Shown one piece after another: positions 17,990 through 26,665 of a stretch of DNA of 36,386 nucleotides. A program made the translations under genes and the position numbers. Source of the DNA: Nitriliruptoraceae bacterium (GTDB lineage Bacteria; Actinomycetota; Nitriliruptoria; Nitriliruptorales; Nitriliruptoraceae). Numbering within the stretch: the first letter of the stretch is position 1; each line of letters begins with the position of its first letter. Below the pieces are notes generated by a model. It had not been told where the DNA came from. It was given only the letters and a program-made list of their open reading frames with translations, and searched no databases. The stretch covers positions 1-36,386 of the forward strand of contig PWEU01000418.1 in assembly GCA_003554005.1 (NCBI GenBank), written 5' to 3'.

Positions 17990-19663
17990 TCACCTCGTGG
18001 TCTCGACGGCGGGGGTGGCGGTCGGTGTCTGGGGGTCGGGGTCGGGGTGAGGAGCGGCGGGCGCGCCCCCGGTCGCTGCCATCAGCTCGGCGACGAGGTC
18101 CGCGAACTCCTCCTCGAAGGCCTCGGGTCGCTGGAAGGACCGGCCGGCGACGGTGACGAGGGTACGTGGCGCGGCGCCGTCCTCCATCGTCACGACCCAC
18201 AGACGACGGCGGTAGGCGTAGAGGGAGCCGAGCAGGCCGACGACGAGCAGCACCGAACCGAACAGCAGGTACGGCACCTGCGGCCGCGAGCTGACCTGGT
18301 ACCCGACCCACCGGCGCAGCTCCGGGAAGGTGATGGTGACCCCCTCCAGCTCCATCGACTGGCCGAGGCGCAGGGCGCCGAAGCCCTGGGAGGTGAGCGC
18401 CTCGACATCCAGCTCGTTGATGGTCTGCTGGGTGGCGCCGAGACGCAGATCGCCCCGGAACTGCTGGAACACCAGCAGCGGCGCGTCGGCCCACGGGGCA
18501 CCGGTCGGGACCGGTCGACCGTCCTCACCATCGGGTGCGAAGGGGTAGAGGAACACGTCCAGCCCGACATCCGGGTCGGCAGCCGGCGCCTTGACCGCCC
18601 CCCGGAAGAAACCGCCGTCGGTGATCACAGGGGTCAGGAAGGTGTCGTGCACCACCTCGCCGTCCACCTCGACGACCACCCTGGGGGCGTACCCCCAGTC
18701 GAGCTGGGTGATCCGCGTGCCGTCGAGGTTCAGTGGCCGGGTGCTGTCGATCACCGCGTCGAAGGGCTCGCCGTCCGCCGGAGTGACGCGCACGTCGGAG
18801 CGGAAGACGGTCGGTTGCCCGGCGCCGGGGGCCAGCGGATCGCGGACCCAGTCGACGTGGAAGCGCTCCAGCTCCAACCGCCCCCCCTGGTGGTCCCCCT
18901 CGCCGAACCAGCGGCCCGGGCTGTAGGCCCAGTAGGACACGGCGGTGTCACGGAAGCCGGGGTCACCCTCGACCACGCCACGCTGGCCCTCGAAGGTCAG
19001 CAGCTGGCCGAGGACGATCGCCGCGAGCAGGACGTAGAAGCTGAGGTGGAACACCAGGCTCCCGCCTTCACGGGCCCACAGCCCGGCCTCGGCGGCGACC
19101 TGATCGGGCCGGGGGTCCGCATCGTTCGCATCGTGACGGCGGACCCGCCACCGGCGCCGGCCGAGGAGCTCGGCCGCGGCCGCGCGCACCTCGGCGGGTG
19201 AGCGATCGGTGACGAAGTCGGTGCGCTCGTCCTGGGCCCCGAGGTGGCGCACGACGGGCGGCTGGCTGCGCCGGACCAGGCGGACCCAGGCCTTGATGCG
19301 CGGGATCAGACAGGCGGTCAGGCTGATGTACAGCGCCAGCAGGACCGCGAGGAAGATGGCGGAGCCGTAGACGTCGTAGGCACCGATGGCATCCAGCACC
19401 CGGCTGACCCCCACGCCGGGCCCGGCCTCCCCCTCGCGCCAGGTCGTCACCGTCGACGGCACGTTCGGTTCCTGGGGGACGGCGGTGGCCACGATGCTGA
19501 GGATGGCCAACGCCAGCAGCAGGTAGAGGGCGGTCCGCATCCGCGCCAGCCACCGCCAGCCCAGCAGGACCGACTCCCAGACGAAGGCCACGGGGCCCGA
19601 CGGCGCGGCCCGCCGGCGACGGACCGGCGGGTTCTGCTGGGGAGGGAGGGCCGACTCGGGCAC
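17990..19663 (-). CDS. resB: Cytochrome c biogenesis protein ResB
   Basis: GTG at 19663 inside ORF 17990..20017; WLARMRTALYLLLALAILSIVATAVPQEP, ResB-like TM and periplasmic layout, between ccdA and ccsB. Confidence 0.9.
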   Translation of the reverse strand: MPESALPPQQNPPVRRRRAAPSGPVAFVWESVLLGWRWLARMRTALYLLLALAILSIVATAVPQEPNVPSTVTTWREGEAGPGVGVSRVLDAIGAYDVYGSAIFLAVLLALYISLTACLIPRIKAWVRLVRRSQPPVVRHLGAQDERTDFVTDRSPAEVRAAAAELLGRRRWRVRRHDANDADPRPDQVAAEAGLWAREGGSLVFHLSFYVLLAAIVLGQLLTFEGQRGVVEGDPGFRDTAVSYWAYSPGRWFGEGDHQGGRLELERFHVDWVRDPLAPGAGQPTVFRSDVRVTPADGEPFDAVIDSTRPLNLDGTRITQLDWGYAPRVVVEVDGEVVHDTFLTPVITDGGFFRGAVKAPAADPDVGLDVFLYPFAPDGEDGRPVPTGAPWADAPLLVFQQFRGDLRLGATQQTINELDVEALTSQGFGALRLGQSMELEGVTITFPELRRWVGYQVSSRPQVPYLLFGSVLLVVGLLGSLYAYRRRLWVVTMEDGAAPRTLVTVAGRSFQRPEAFEEEFADLVAELMAATGGAPAAPHPDPDPQTPTATPAVETTR

Positions 19664-19701
19664 GGGGCGGGGTTCCTGTCGGGTGGGTGCGGGGGCGAGG
19701 A

Positions 19702-20454
19702 TCAGATCGGCGGCTCGAACCCTTGGATCAGCGGGCGGAGCAGGAACATCATCCGGTCCCACAGCCCGGTCGCGATCGACAGACCGACGGCGACCAGGAG
19801 GCTGCCCCCGAGGACCTGCAGCGTGCGGGCGTTGCGCTTGAGGAACTCCAAGGCCCCGGACATCCGGCGGAACAGCACCCCGAACAGCACGAAGGGCAGC
19901 CCCAGTCCCAGGGCGTAGATGAAACCGAGCGCCGCTCCGCGGGCGGACACCCCGGAGCTCACGTTCAGCGACAGCGTCAGGATCGCCCCGGCGGCGGGGC
20001 CGATGCACGGCGTCCACCCCACGCCGAAGACGAACCCGAGGACCGGTGCGGTGGCCAGCCCGCCGGCGGGTGCCCGGCTCATGAGCCGGTACTCCCGGTT
20101 GAACCGACCGAGCGCCATCATCAGCCCGAGGAAGGCGACCACCGAACCCATCACCACCTGCGCGGTCGTGGAGCGCGCCAGGGTGTTCACGGTGCCGACG
20201 GCGAACCCCAGCATGGTGAACGGGATCGCGAAGCCGAACACGAACAGCAGCGAGCCCACCAGGACCCGGCCGCGGGCCCGGGCGTCGGCCTCGACGAGGT
20301 CCTGCCCCGAGAGCCCGGTGATGTAGGACAGGTACCCCGGCACCAGGGGCAGCACACAGGGCGACGCGAAGGACACCAGGCCCGCGATCAGCGCGATCGC
20401 GGCCGCGAACAGCAGGTTCGCGTCGACGATGATCGCCTGGATGGTCTCGGCCAC
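19702..20454 (-). CDS. ccdA: CcdA/DsbD-family thiol-disulfide transporter
   Basis: 250 aa; LIAGLVSFASPCVLPLVPGYLSYITGLSGQ, FGVGWTPCIGPAAGAILTL. Confidence 0.94.
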   Translation of the reverse strand: MAETIQAIIVDANLLFAAAIALIAGLVSFASPCVLPLVPGYLSYITGLSGQDLVEADARARGRVLVGSLLFVFGFAIPFTMLGFAVGTVNTLARSTTAQVVMGSVVAFLGLMMALGRFNREYRLMSRAPAGGLATAPVLGFVFGVGWTPCIGPAAGAILTLSLNVSSGVSARGAALGFIYALGLGLPFVLFGVLFRRMSGALEFLKRNARTLQVLGGSLLVAVGLSIATGLWDRMMFLLRPLIQGFEPPI

Positions 20455-20457
20455 TGG

Positions 20458-21018
20458 TCAGTCCTCGTCGGCGATCGCGGCGGCCAGCGAGGTGGTCTCA
20501 CGGGTGCCGATCACGCCGAACACGCGGACCGCGACGCGGCCCTCACGGTCGATGAACAGGGTCGAGGGGATGTTGCGTGGCCCGACCCCGGAGAACCGGG
20601 ACGCGTAGTCGTTGGCGGGGTCGTACAGCGAGGGGTAGGGGATCTCGAACTCGCGGACGTGGGCCAGCGCGTTGACCTCGGCGTCCTCGATGTTGACCCC
20701 GAGGAAGGCGACCTCGTCGTCGGGGAGCAACTCGAACGCCTCGTTGAGATCGGGCTGTTCCACCCGGCAGGGTCCGCACCACGACGCCCAGAAGTTGAGC
20801 ACGACGACGCGGCCGGCGAGGTCCTCCAGGCCGAGCTCGCGCTCCTCGCCCACGACCCGCAGCTGGTCGACCGGAGCGTCCAGCCGCTCCTCGGCGGGGA
20901 TCGGGCACAGCCCCGGCCGGACCCCCGGCAGGGGCTCACAGCCGCTGGCTGCGGAGGTGCCCGAGGCGCAGGACACCAGCAGCAGCGCGCCAGCCAGCAG
21001 CCAGCCGTGCAGTCGCAT
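20458..21018 (-). CDS. TlpA/ResA-like thioredoxin lipoprotein
   Basis: ATG at 21018; lipobox-like LVSCASG, VVLNFWASWCGPCRVEQPDLNEAFELL. Confidence 0.92.
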   Translation of the reverse strand: MRLHGWLLAGALLLVSCASGTSAASGCEPLPGVRPGLCPIPAEERLDAPVDQLRVVGEERELGLEDLAGRVVVLNFWASWCGPCRVEQPDLNEAFELLPDDEVAFLGVNIEDAEVNALAHVREFEIPYPSLYDPANDYASRFSGVGPRNIPSTLFIDREGRVAVRVFGVIGTRETTSLAAAIADED

Positions 21019-21242
21019 CGGAGCCCTCCAGGATACGGGCGGGGTGGAGACTGAGGGTGCCCGGTCCGGCGCCGGGACGCGAACCCACTGGGGTCCGGAC
21101 CCGGCGCGCGCACGGCCGACGCCCGGCCCGCGGTCGAGCCCGCCCCGTCGAAGCGGCCGCACCGGTGACAGCGGGGTGCAACCCGGCGTCGGCCCCTGAG
21201 GACGGGACCGCTGACGATCGGGCCGCTGTCGGCCGAAGGTCG

Positions 21243-22166
21243 CTACTGGGCGATCGGTTCGGCGATGCGCTCCGGTTCCTCGACCTCGACGTTCTGGAGC
21301 CGCTTGTCCCGCCACTCCAGCCGGTCCAGCCAGAACAGGCTGGCCGCGAACAGCACCAGCGCGATCACGGTCCAGATCGCCGAGGGGACCCACTCGGCGC
21401 CGGGATCGTAGAAGGCGAACCAGTACTGCGGCTCACCCACCGGGACCGGATCGAAGGGCACACCGTCGGCATCGGTGAAGGTGGCCGTGGCCTGGAACTG
21501 CTGGGTGGCCAGCAGCACGCCGGTGCCGGGGTGCTCGTGGACGAGGGTGTCGTCGATCCGCTGGACACCGAAGAACGGTTGTGCGCGCCCCACGGCGCCG
21601 TCGGGTCGCTGGGCAGCGGCGTCCTCCTCGTACTCCGCGCGACGGGTGACGCCGATCTGGGCGACGTTGTTGTCGTCGGTGGGCAGGAACTGTGACTGCA
21701 TGTTGTCCACGGCCTGGCTGCCCCGCCCGGAGAGCTGCCCGAAGGCGGGACGTCCCTCGAGCGTCTCCTCGTCGAGATCGCCGAGCCCGAGGAACTCCGG
21801 CACCGTCTCGAAGCGGTCCACCTCGGTCCCGCCAGGGAAGAAACCGGCGCGGGGCGAGCCCTCCTCGAAGGCGTACCACTGCGGGCTGTAGTGGTCCGAG
21901 GCCTGTCCCGGGAGGTGGTCGATGCCGGTGTTGGGCGGGATCCCGGGCCCGCCGAACCACCAGAAGACGCCCAGGAGGAAGGCGCCCCCGAAGAACGCGG
22001 TGCCGTAGATCGCCCCCGCCTTCTTCGCCCCGTAGTTGGACCACAGCAGGAGGTACACCGAGCCCGACATGAACAGCAGGCCGAGAGGGACGGCGAGGAT
22101 CGCGACCGGGTGGTCGGCGGGGATCGCCTCCTCGACGGCGAGGAAGGTGATGAGCTCGAGCATCAT
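21243..22166 (-). CDS. Membrane protein of unknown function at the end of the Rieske/cytochrome b operon
   Basis: 307 aa; two N-terminal TM segments (VAILAVPLGLLFMSGSVYLLLW; AIYGTAFFGGAFLLGVFWWF), large soluble middle, C-terminal TM (SAIWTVIALVLFAASLFWL); 4-bp overlap with the cytochrome c gene. Confidence 0.8.
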   Translation of the reverse strand: MMLELITFLAVEEAIPADHPVAILAVPLGLLFMSGSVYLLLWSNYGAKKAGAIYGTAFFGGAFLLGVFWWFGGPGIPPNTGIDHLPGQASDHYSPQWYAFEEGSPRAGFFPGGTEVDRFETVPEFLGLGDLDEETLEGRPAFGQLSGRGSQAVDNMQSQFLPTDDNNVAQIGVTRRAEYEEDAAAQRPDGAVGRAQPFFGVQRIDDTLVHEHPGTGVLLATQQFQATATFTDADGVPFDPVPVGEPQYWFAFYDPGAEWVPSAIWTVIALVLFAASLFWLDRLEWRDKRLQNVEVEEPERIAEPIAQ

Positions 22167-23149
22167 TCGTCTCCCTCTGGCAGCCCGCCGATCTGGGCGG
22201 TGCGGGGTCCACCGAGGTCCTGGAAGGACTCGATGTGGTCGATCACGGCCTCGATCGCGTCATCGGTGAGCTCGAGCGCGAAGGAGGGCATCGGGGCGTT
22301 GCCGGGCAGGTTGCGGCCCTCGTGCAGCACCTGACGGACCGCGTTACGAGCCTGGACCAGACTCTCGTCGTCCTCACCCGACCAGCCGTAGCGCTCGTAG
22401 ACGTTCCACAGCTGCGGTCCGACGTAGCCTTCGGCGTTCGGCCCGTGGCACCGGGCGCAGCTGACCTCGAACACGTCCTCGCCGCTGCGTCCGACGAAGG
22501 CCTGGGCCTCGGGAATCTCGCCGGTCTGGACCGACAGGATGTAGGTGGTGATCTGCTCCAGCTGGTTGTCGGAGTAGACGCCACCTGCCGCGATGCCGAA
22601 GGCGTTCATCGGGGTGCCGGGGCGACCGTGGATCAGGGTCAGCAGGATGAACTCACGCACGTCCGGCACGATCTCGGAGTCGGCGTAACGGGCGACGATG
22701 TTGTCGAGCGCCGGCGCAGGCCAGGGTGCGTCGACGTCCGGGGACGGGTGCGGGGCGGAGCCACCTTCCAGGTTGACGCCGTGGCACGAGGCGCAGGCGT
22801 TCTGGTACTCGGCCCGGCCGGCGGCCACATCTGCCTCGTAGAAGTCGTCGACCGCGTTGTTGATCCGGGTCGGCTCGATCAGCCAGTAGAGCGGGATGAA
22901 CAGCGACGCGAACACCGCCAGGGCCACGCCCCAGGACATGGCCCGTTCCATCCCGCTGGTCTCGAGCTCCTCGTCGGCGTGGTAGGGGCGCATGGCGAGC
23001 GGGATGTCGGCGTTGCGCTTCGGTCCGGAGCGCTTGCCCGGCCCGACGACGAAGTACGCGAGACCGAACCCGACCAGCGCCACGATGAGGATCAGCAGCG
23101 GGACGGTGCCGGAACCGCCGCCTTCGGCGGCGAGGAAGAGGTGGTTCAT
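22163..23149 (-). CDS. Diheme cytochrome c, membrane-anchored
   Basis: ATG at 23149; N-terminal TM, two CxxCH motifs (NACASCHGVNLEGG, VSCARCHGPNAEGY). Confidence 0.92.
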   Translation of the reverse strand: MNHLFLAAEGGGSGTVPLLILIVALVGFGLAYFVVGPGKRSGPKRNADIPLAMRPYHADEELETSGMERAMSWGVALAVFASLFIPLYWLIEPTRINNAVDDFYEADVAAGRAEYQNACASCHGVNLEGGSAPHPSPDVDAPWPAPALDNIVARYADSEIVPDVREFILLTLIHGRPGTPMNAFGIAAGGVYSDNQLEQITTYILSVQTGEIPEAQAFVGRSGEDVFEVSCARCHGPNAEGYVGPQLWNVYERYGWSGEDDESLVQARNAVRQVLHEGRNLPGNAPMPSFALELTDDAIEAVIDHIESFQDLGGPRTAQIGGLPEGDE

Positions 23150-23165
23150 CGCAAGGCTCCCGGGC

Positions 23166-23771
23166 TCAGGCATCGATGCACGCCGGACCCTCGGGCGGCT
23201 GCTCGAGGGCGTTGGCGGTCCGTGCTGGGCCGGTCAGTGGGTTACCGAGGTCGACGACGAACTGGCCGTCGTCGTCGACGAAGCTGGAGTACCGGTCCAG
23301 GCCCCGGGGAGCGGGTCCGCCCTGCCACTCGCCGTAGCGGTTGTAGCGCGACCCGTGGCAGGGGCACTCGAACCACTGGGAGGACTGGCACCACGGGACC
23401 CCGCCCCCCAGGTGCGGGCAGGACTGGGAGTTGACCGCCATCAGCCCGGTGGTGTCATCGAGGATCGCGTGGTCGTCGCCGTAGGCCCGCATGGCGGCGC
23501 TGGAGGAGGGGTCCCAGACCAGCACGGAGATACCGCCGTCGGGGATCCGCAGAGGTGTGCGGTCGTTGAGCACGTTGTTGGCGATGTCCCGGGCGTCGCC
23601 CAGCGCGACCTCACCGAACAGTCCGTCGCCGAGCCGTGGCCACAGCATCCCGAGGGGGCCGAGCCCGAAACCCACCAGCCCCGCACCGACCGAACCGATC
23701 AGGCTGTAGCGGAGGAACGTGCGGCGCTCGACCGGCTTGAGCGTCGAGCGGCTCTTGCCGTCGTCTGCCAT
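23166..23771 (-). CDS. Rieske 2Fe-2S protein of a bc-type complex
   Basis: ATG at 23771; ERRTFLRYSLIGSVGAGLVGFG (Tat-like anchor), CPHLGGGVPWC...FECPCHGSRYNRYGE. Confidence 0.94.
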   Translation of the reverse strand: MADDGKSRSTLKPVERRTFLRYSLIGSVGAGLVGFGLGPLGMLWPRLGDGLFGEVALGDARDIANNVLNDRTPLRIPDGGISVLVWDPSSSAAMRAYGDDHAILDDTTGLMAVNSQSCPHLGGGVPWCQSSQWFECPCHGSRYNRYGEWQGGPAPRGLDRYSSFVDDDGQFVVDLGNPLTGPARTANALEQPPEGPACIDA

Positions 23772-23824
23772 GGTCTCGTCCTTGGTCGTGTGCGCCGCTG
23801 AGGAGGGGCGCGTCGATCGCTCGT

Positions 23825-24670
23825 CTAGAGAGTGAACCCGAGCCCCTGGACCCACGGCCACGCCCAGGCGTACCCGGCGCCGCGGAGGAAGGAGCCGATC
23901 ACCACCAGCAGGCCCCAGAAGGCGAGGAAGAAGGTGAACGCCATGTTCGCGAGCTTGCGGTTCTCCGGCTTCGCCGAGGGGTTCTTGTCCACGTAGGGCG
24001 CCGCCATCAGCAGCACGACGAACACCCCCGGCAGGCTCACCCCGGCGACCATCGGGTGCAGGTAGGCCAGCAGTTCCTGGAGGCCCATGAAGTACCAGGG
24101 GGCCTTGTTGATCGCCGGGACCTCCTGCGGGTTGGCCAGCGAGCCGAGCGGAGCGTCGAGGAAGAAGGAGGCGATCAGCAGCAAGGAGCCGGCCGCCAGC
24201 AGGGCCACGAACTCCACCAGCAGCAGGTGGGGCCAGGTGTAGACCTTGTCCATCTGCTTGGACTGGACCTGCTGGATCCCGGCGGGGGGGACCAGCGCGA
24301 GCAGCCGGTGGGTGTGGGTCGAGGAGGTCGGCACGCCCATCGACGCGGGCTGCTTGCCGCCGTTGCCGAGTGAGGCGGCGACCCGGGCAGCCCGCTCCTC
24401 GGGGGGGAGCCGGCCACCGCCTTGCGCCCCAGCGCTCTCGGCGGGAGCGGCGGTCTTGGTCGCCACACCGCCACCGCCCGCAGCGGCTCGGGCGGACTCC
24501 AGCGCCTTCTGCGCCTCCTCCGACGACTTCGGCCCGAGTGTGGCCCCCTCGGCGATCTTGCTGGCACGCACGGCGGCGGCCTTCGCCTTGGCACGGGCGA
24601 TGCGCTCGCTCTTGCCCTCGGCCAGCAGGCGGTCGTAGACCTCCTGGTCCGGGGTGATCTCCTCGCTCAT
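23825..24670 (-). CDS. Cytochrome b C-terminal half (PetD/subunit IV-like) with long N-terminal extension
   Basis: ATG at 24670; NPQEVPAINKAPWYFMGLQELLAYLHPMVAGVSLPGVF; K/A-rich N-terminus SERIARAKAKAAAVRASK. Confidence 0.9.
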   Translation of the reverse strand: MSEEITPDQEVYDRLLAEGKSERIARAKAKAAAVRASKIAEGATLGPKSSEEAQKALESARAAAGGGGVATKTAAPAESAGAQGGGRLPPEERAARVAASLGNGGKQPASMGVPTSSTHTHRLLALVPPAGIQQVQSKQMDKVYTWPHLLLVEFVALLAAGSLLLIASFFLDAPLGSLANPQEVPAINKAPWYFMGLQELLAYLHPMVAGVSLPGVFVVLLMAAPYVDKNPSAKPENRKLANMAFTFFLAFWGLLVVIGSFLRGAGYAWAWPWVQGLGFTL

Positions 24671-24728
24671 CGGGGTGCCTCTCTCAGCGGTACGGGGTGG
24701 CGACGCGTCGGGGGGAGCGGACGGCGGC

Positions 24729-25496
24729 CTACAGCGGACCCGAGATGCCACCGTCCTTGCGGATCCGCCAGAAGTGGACCGCGAGGAAGATGACGGTGAT
24801 GAAGGGGATGAACAGCACGTGGAGCACGTACCAGCGCAGCAGGGTCTCCGGACCGATCTCGACGCCACCGAGGAGCACGAACTGGACCTGGTCGCCGAAC
24901 ACCGGCGTGAAGCCAGCCATGTTCGTCCCGACCGTCACCGCCCACAGCGCCAGCTGGTCCCAGGGCAGCAGGTAGCCGGTGAAGGACAGGAACAAGGTGA
25001 GCAGCAGCAGGATGACCCCGACCACCCAGTTGAACTCCCGCGGCGGCTTGTAGGCCCCGTGGTAGAACACCCGCGCCATGTGCAGGAACACCGTGAACAC
25101 CATGGCGTGGGCACCCCATCGGTGGAGGTTGCGCACGAGTTGGCCGAAGGTGATGGACGCGGAGATCTCGCGCATGTTGAGGTAGGCGATCTCGGTCCCC
25201 GCGCCGGCGGCGGGGGTGTAGAAGAACATCAGGAAGATGCCGGTGATAGTGAGCAGGATGAACATGAAGAAGCTCAAGCCACCGAGGCAGTAGGTGTAGG
25301 TGAGCTTCAGACCGTGGCGCTTCACCTTCACCGGGTGCAGGTGGTAGAGGACGTTGTTCATCGATGCGAGCGCCCGGTCCCGGGACGTGTCCCGGTACCC
25401 CTTCCGGTAGATCGAACCCGGGCGGAAGATCGACTTCCAGATGACGTTGTCCTGGACGTTGCCCTTGACGTCGTCGAACGTCGGGAGCTTCGGCAC
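24729..25496 (-). CDS. Cytochrome b N-terminal half (PetB/cytochrome b6-like)
   Basis: 255 aa; TYTYCLGGLSFFMFILLTITGIFLMFFYTP, HRWGAHAMVFTVFLHMARVF, TGYLLPWDQLALWAV, LHVLFIPFITVIFLAVHFWRIRKDGGISGPL. Confidence 0.95.
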   Translation of the reverse strand: MPKLPTFDDVKGNVQDNVIWKSIFRPGSIYRKGYRDTSRDRALASMNNVLYHLHPVKVKRHGLKLTYTYCLGGLSFFMFILLTITGIFLMFFYTPAAGAGTEIAYLNMREISASITFGQLVRNLHRWGAHAMVFTVFLHMARVFYHGAYKPPREFNWVVGVILLLLTLFLSFTGYLLPWDQLALWAVTVGTNMAGFTPVFGDQVQFVLLGGVEIGPETLLRWYVLHVLFIPFITVIFLAVHFWRIRKDGGISGPL

Positions 25497-25588
25497 GCTC
25501 GTCCCTCTCTCGGTCGGTCCTGCGTGGCGCCCTACGAGCGCCGTCCTCGTGACTCCTGGCCCGGTCGTGACCGACGGGGCCGTTCACC

Positions 25589-25933
25589 TCACCCGTCCAC
25601 CCTGCCCAGCCACAACGCGTCGGACGGGCATCGTTCCACGCAGATGGCGCACCGCGTGCATTCGTTGTCGTCGATGATGAACACGGCGTGGGACTGCGAC
25701 GCCAGCGTCTGCAACGACGAGGAGTCGGCATCTCGGATGATGTCGGGCGACATCATGTAGATGCACTCCCAGGGACAGACATCCTCGCACGCACGGCACA
25801 GGATGCACAGTTCCGGTGTCAAGCCGATGTGGCGCTTGGGCTTGACGCGTTCCTGCAGCCACTGGGCGTCGACCTGCTGAACGGTGTAGTCGTCGAAGAT
25901 CAGGGGGTGTGCCCCCCGGTCGGTCTTTCCCAC
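25589..25933 (-). CDS. 2[4Fe-4S] ferredoxin-like protein
   Basis: 114 aa; CILCRACEDVCP and CTRCAICVERCP cluster motifs. Confidence 0.93.
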   Translation of the reverse strand: MGKTDRGAHPLIFDDYTVQQVDAQWLQERVKPKRHIGLTPELCILCRACEDVCPWECIYMMSPDIIRDADSSSLQTLASQSHAVFIIDDNECTRCAICVERCPSDALWLGRVDG

Positions 25934-25998
25934 GGTGCACCTCCCCTCGTCGACGTCCGGTCGCGCTCACCCGGTCGGGCTGCGGTCACCGGCTCGGC

Positions 25999-26400
25999 TC
26001 ACTTGTACCCGCCGGACTCCGGCTTGGTCTCGCCTGCCGCCAGGGTCTTGGGCAGGCTGCGCTGCATCCGCAACCCGGCCCAGATCGTGACGACGATGCC
26101 ACCGATCATCAGCGCCTGGAGCGTGCCCTCGGTGATCACCATGTACAGGTCCTCGGCGATCTCGATACGGGTCTCGTTGATGTCGATCCCCGCGGACGCC
26201 GGGATCAGGGGGCCTGCCAGCACGTCACGGCCGGACTCGGTGAACTGGATCCAGACGTGGGGCACGACCCCGTGCAGCCACCACAGGAGGCTGGACGCCC
26301 CCATGATGCCCATCGTCGCCGAGACCCACTCGTTCTTGCCGTAGGTGAGCTTCGCGACGTAGAGCGGCAGCACGCCCAGCGGCCCGAGCCACAGCAGCAT
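25999..26400 (-). CDS. Small membrane protein of unknown function, first gene of the Rieske/cytochrome b operon (5' end uncertain)
   Basis: 133 aa from ATG 26400; TM segments; in-frame protein-like sequence continues upstream to a TGA at 26533-26535 without ATG/GTG/TTG. Confidence 0.65.
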   Translation of the reverse strand: MLLWLGPLGVLPLYVAKLTYGKNEWVSATMGIMGASSLLWWLHGVVPHVWIQFTESGRDVLAGPLIPASAGIDINETRIEIAEDLYMVITEGTLQALMIGGIVVTIWAGLRMQRSLPKTLAAGETKPESGGYK

Positions 26401-26641
26401 GATGGCACCGCCGATCCAGCCCTGCCCCCCACCGGTCGGGTCACCGAACTCGTAGAGCGCCCGCCCAGCCGCGGCCAGGCCGGAGAAGAACTCACCGAAC
26501 CACTCGCTCCCCTGCGCTCCTGTCGCTCCCGGTCACGGGCCCGGTTGCCGGTCCTGCGGCTGGCCCGGACCGCCATCCGGCCCTACTGATGGCGAAGGGC
26601 CCGCCCTGGGGGGCCAAAGGTACCAACCGGGCTTCGACCCG

Positions 26642-26659
26642 AACAAACGGCCGGGGCCG
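26642..26659 (-). terminator. Probable intrinsic terminator after hemL (CGGCCCCGGCCG followed by TTTGTT on the minus strand)
   Basis: Short GC stem plus T-rich tail beginning 7 nt after the hemL stop. Confidence 0.45.
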
Positions 26660-26665
26660 CCGACC

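Noticed and set aside
19687-21054. 455-aa plus-strand ORF antisense to ccdA/resA
   Set aside because: Antisense shadow of clearly coding genes.
26595-26617. GGCCC/GGGCC hairpin in the leader of the Rieske/cytochrome b operon
   Set aside because: GC-rich palindromes of this size are common here and no riboswitch-like conserved core was seen.
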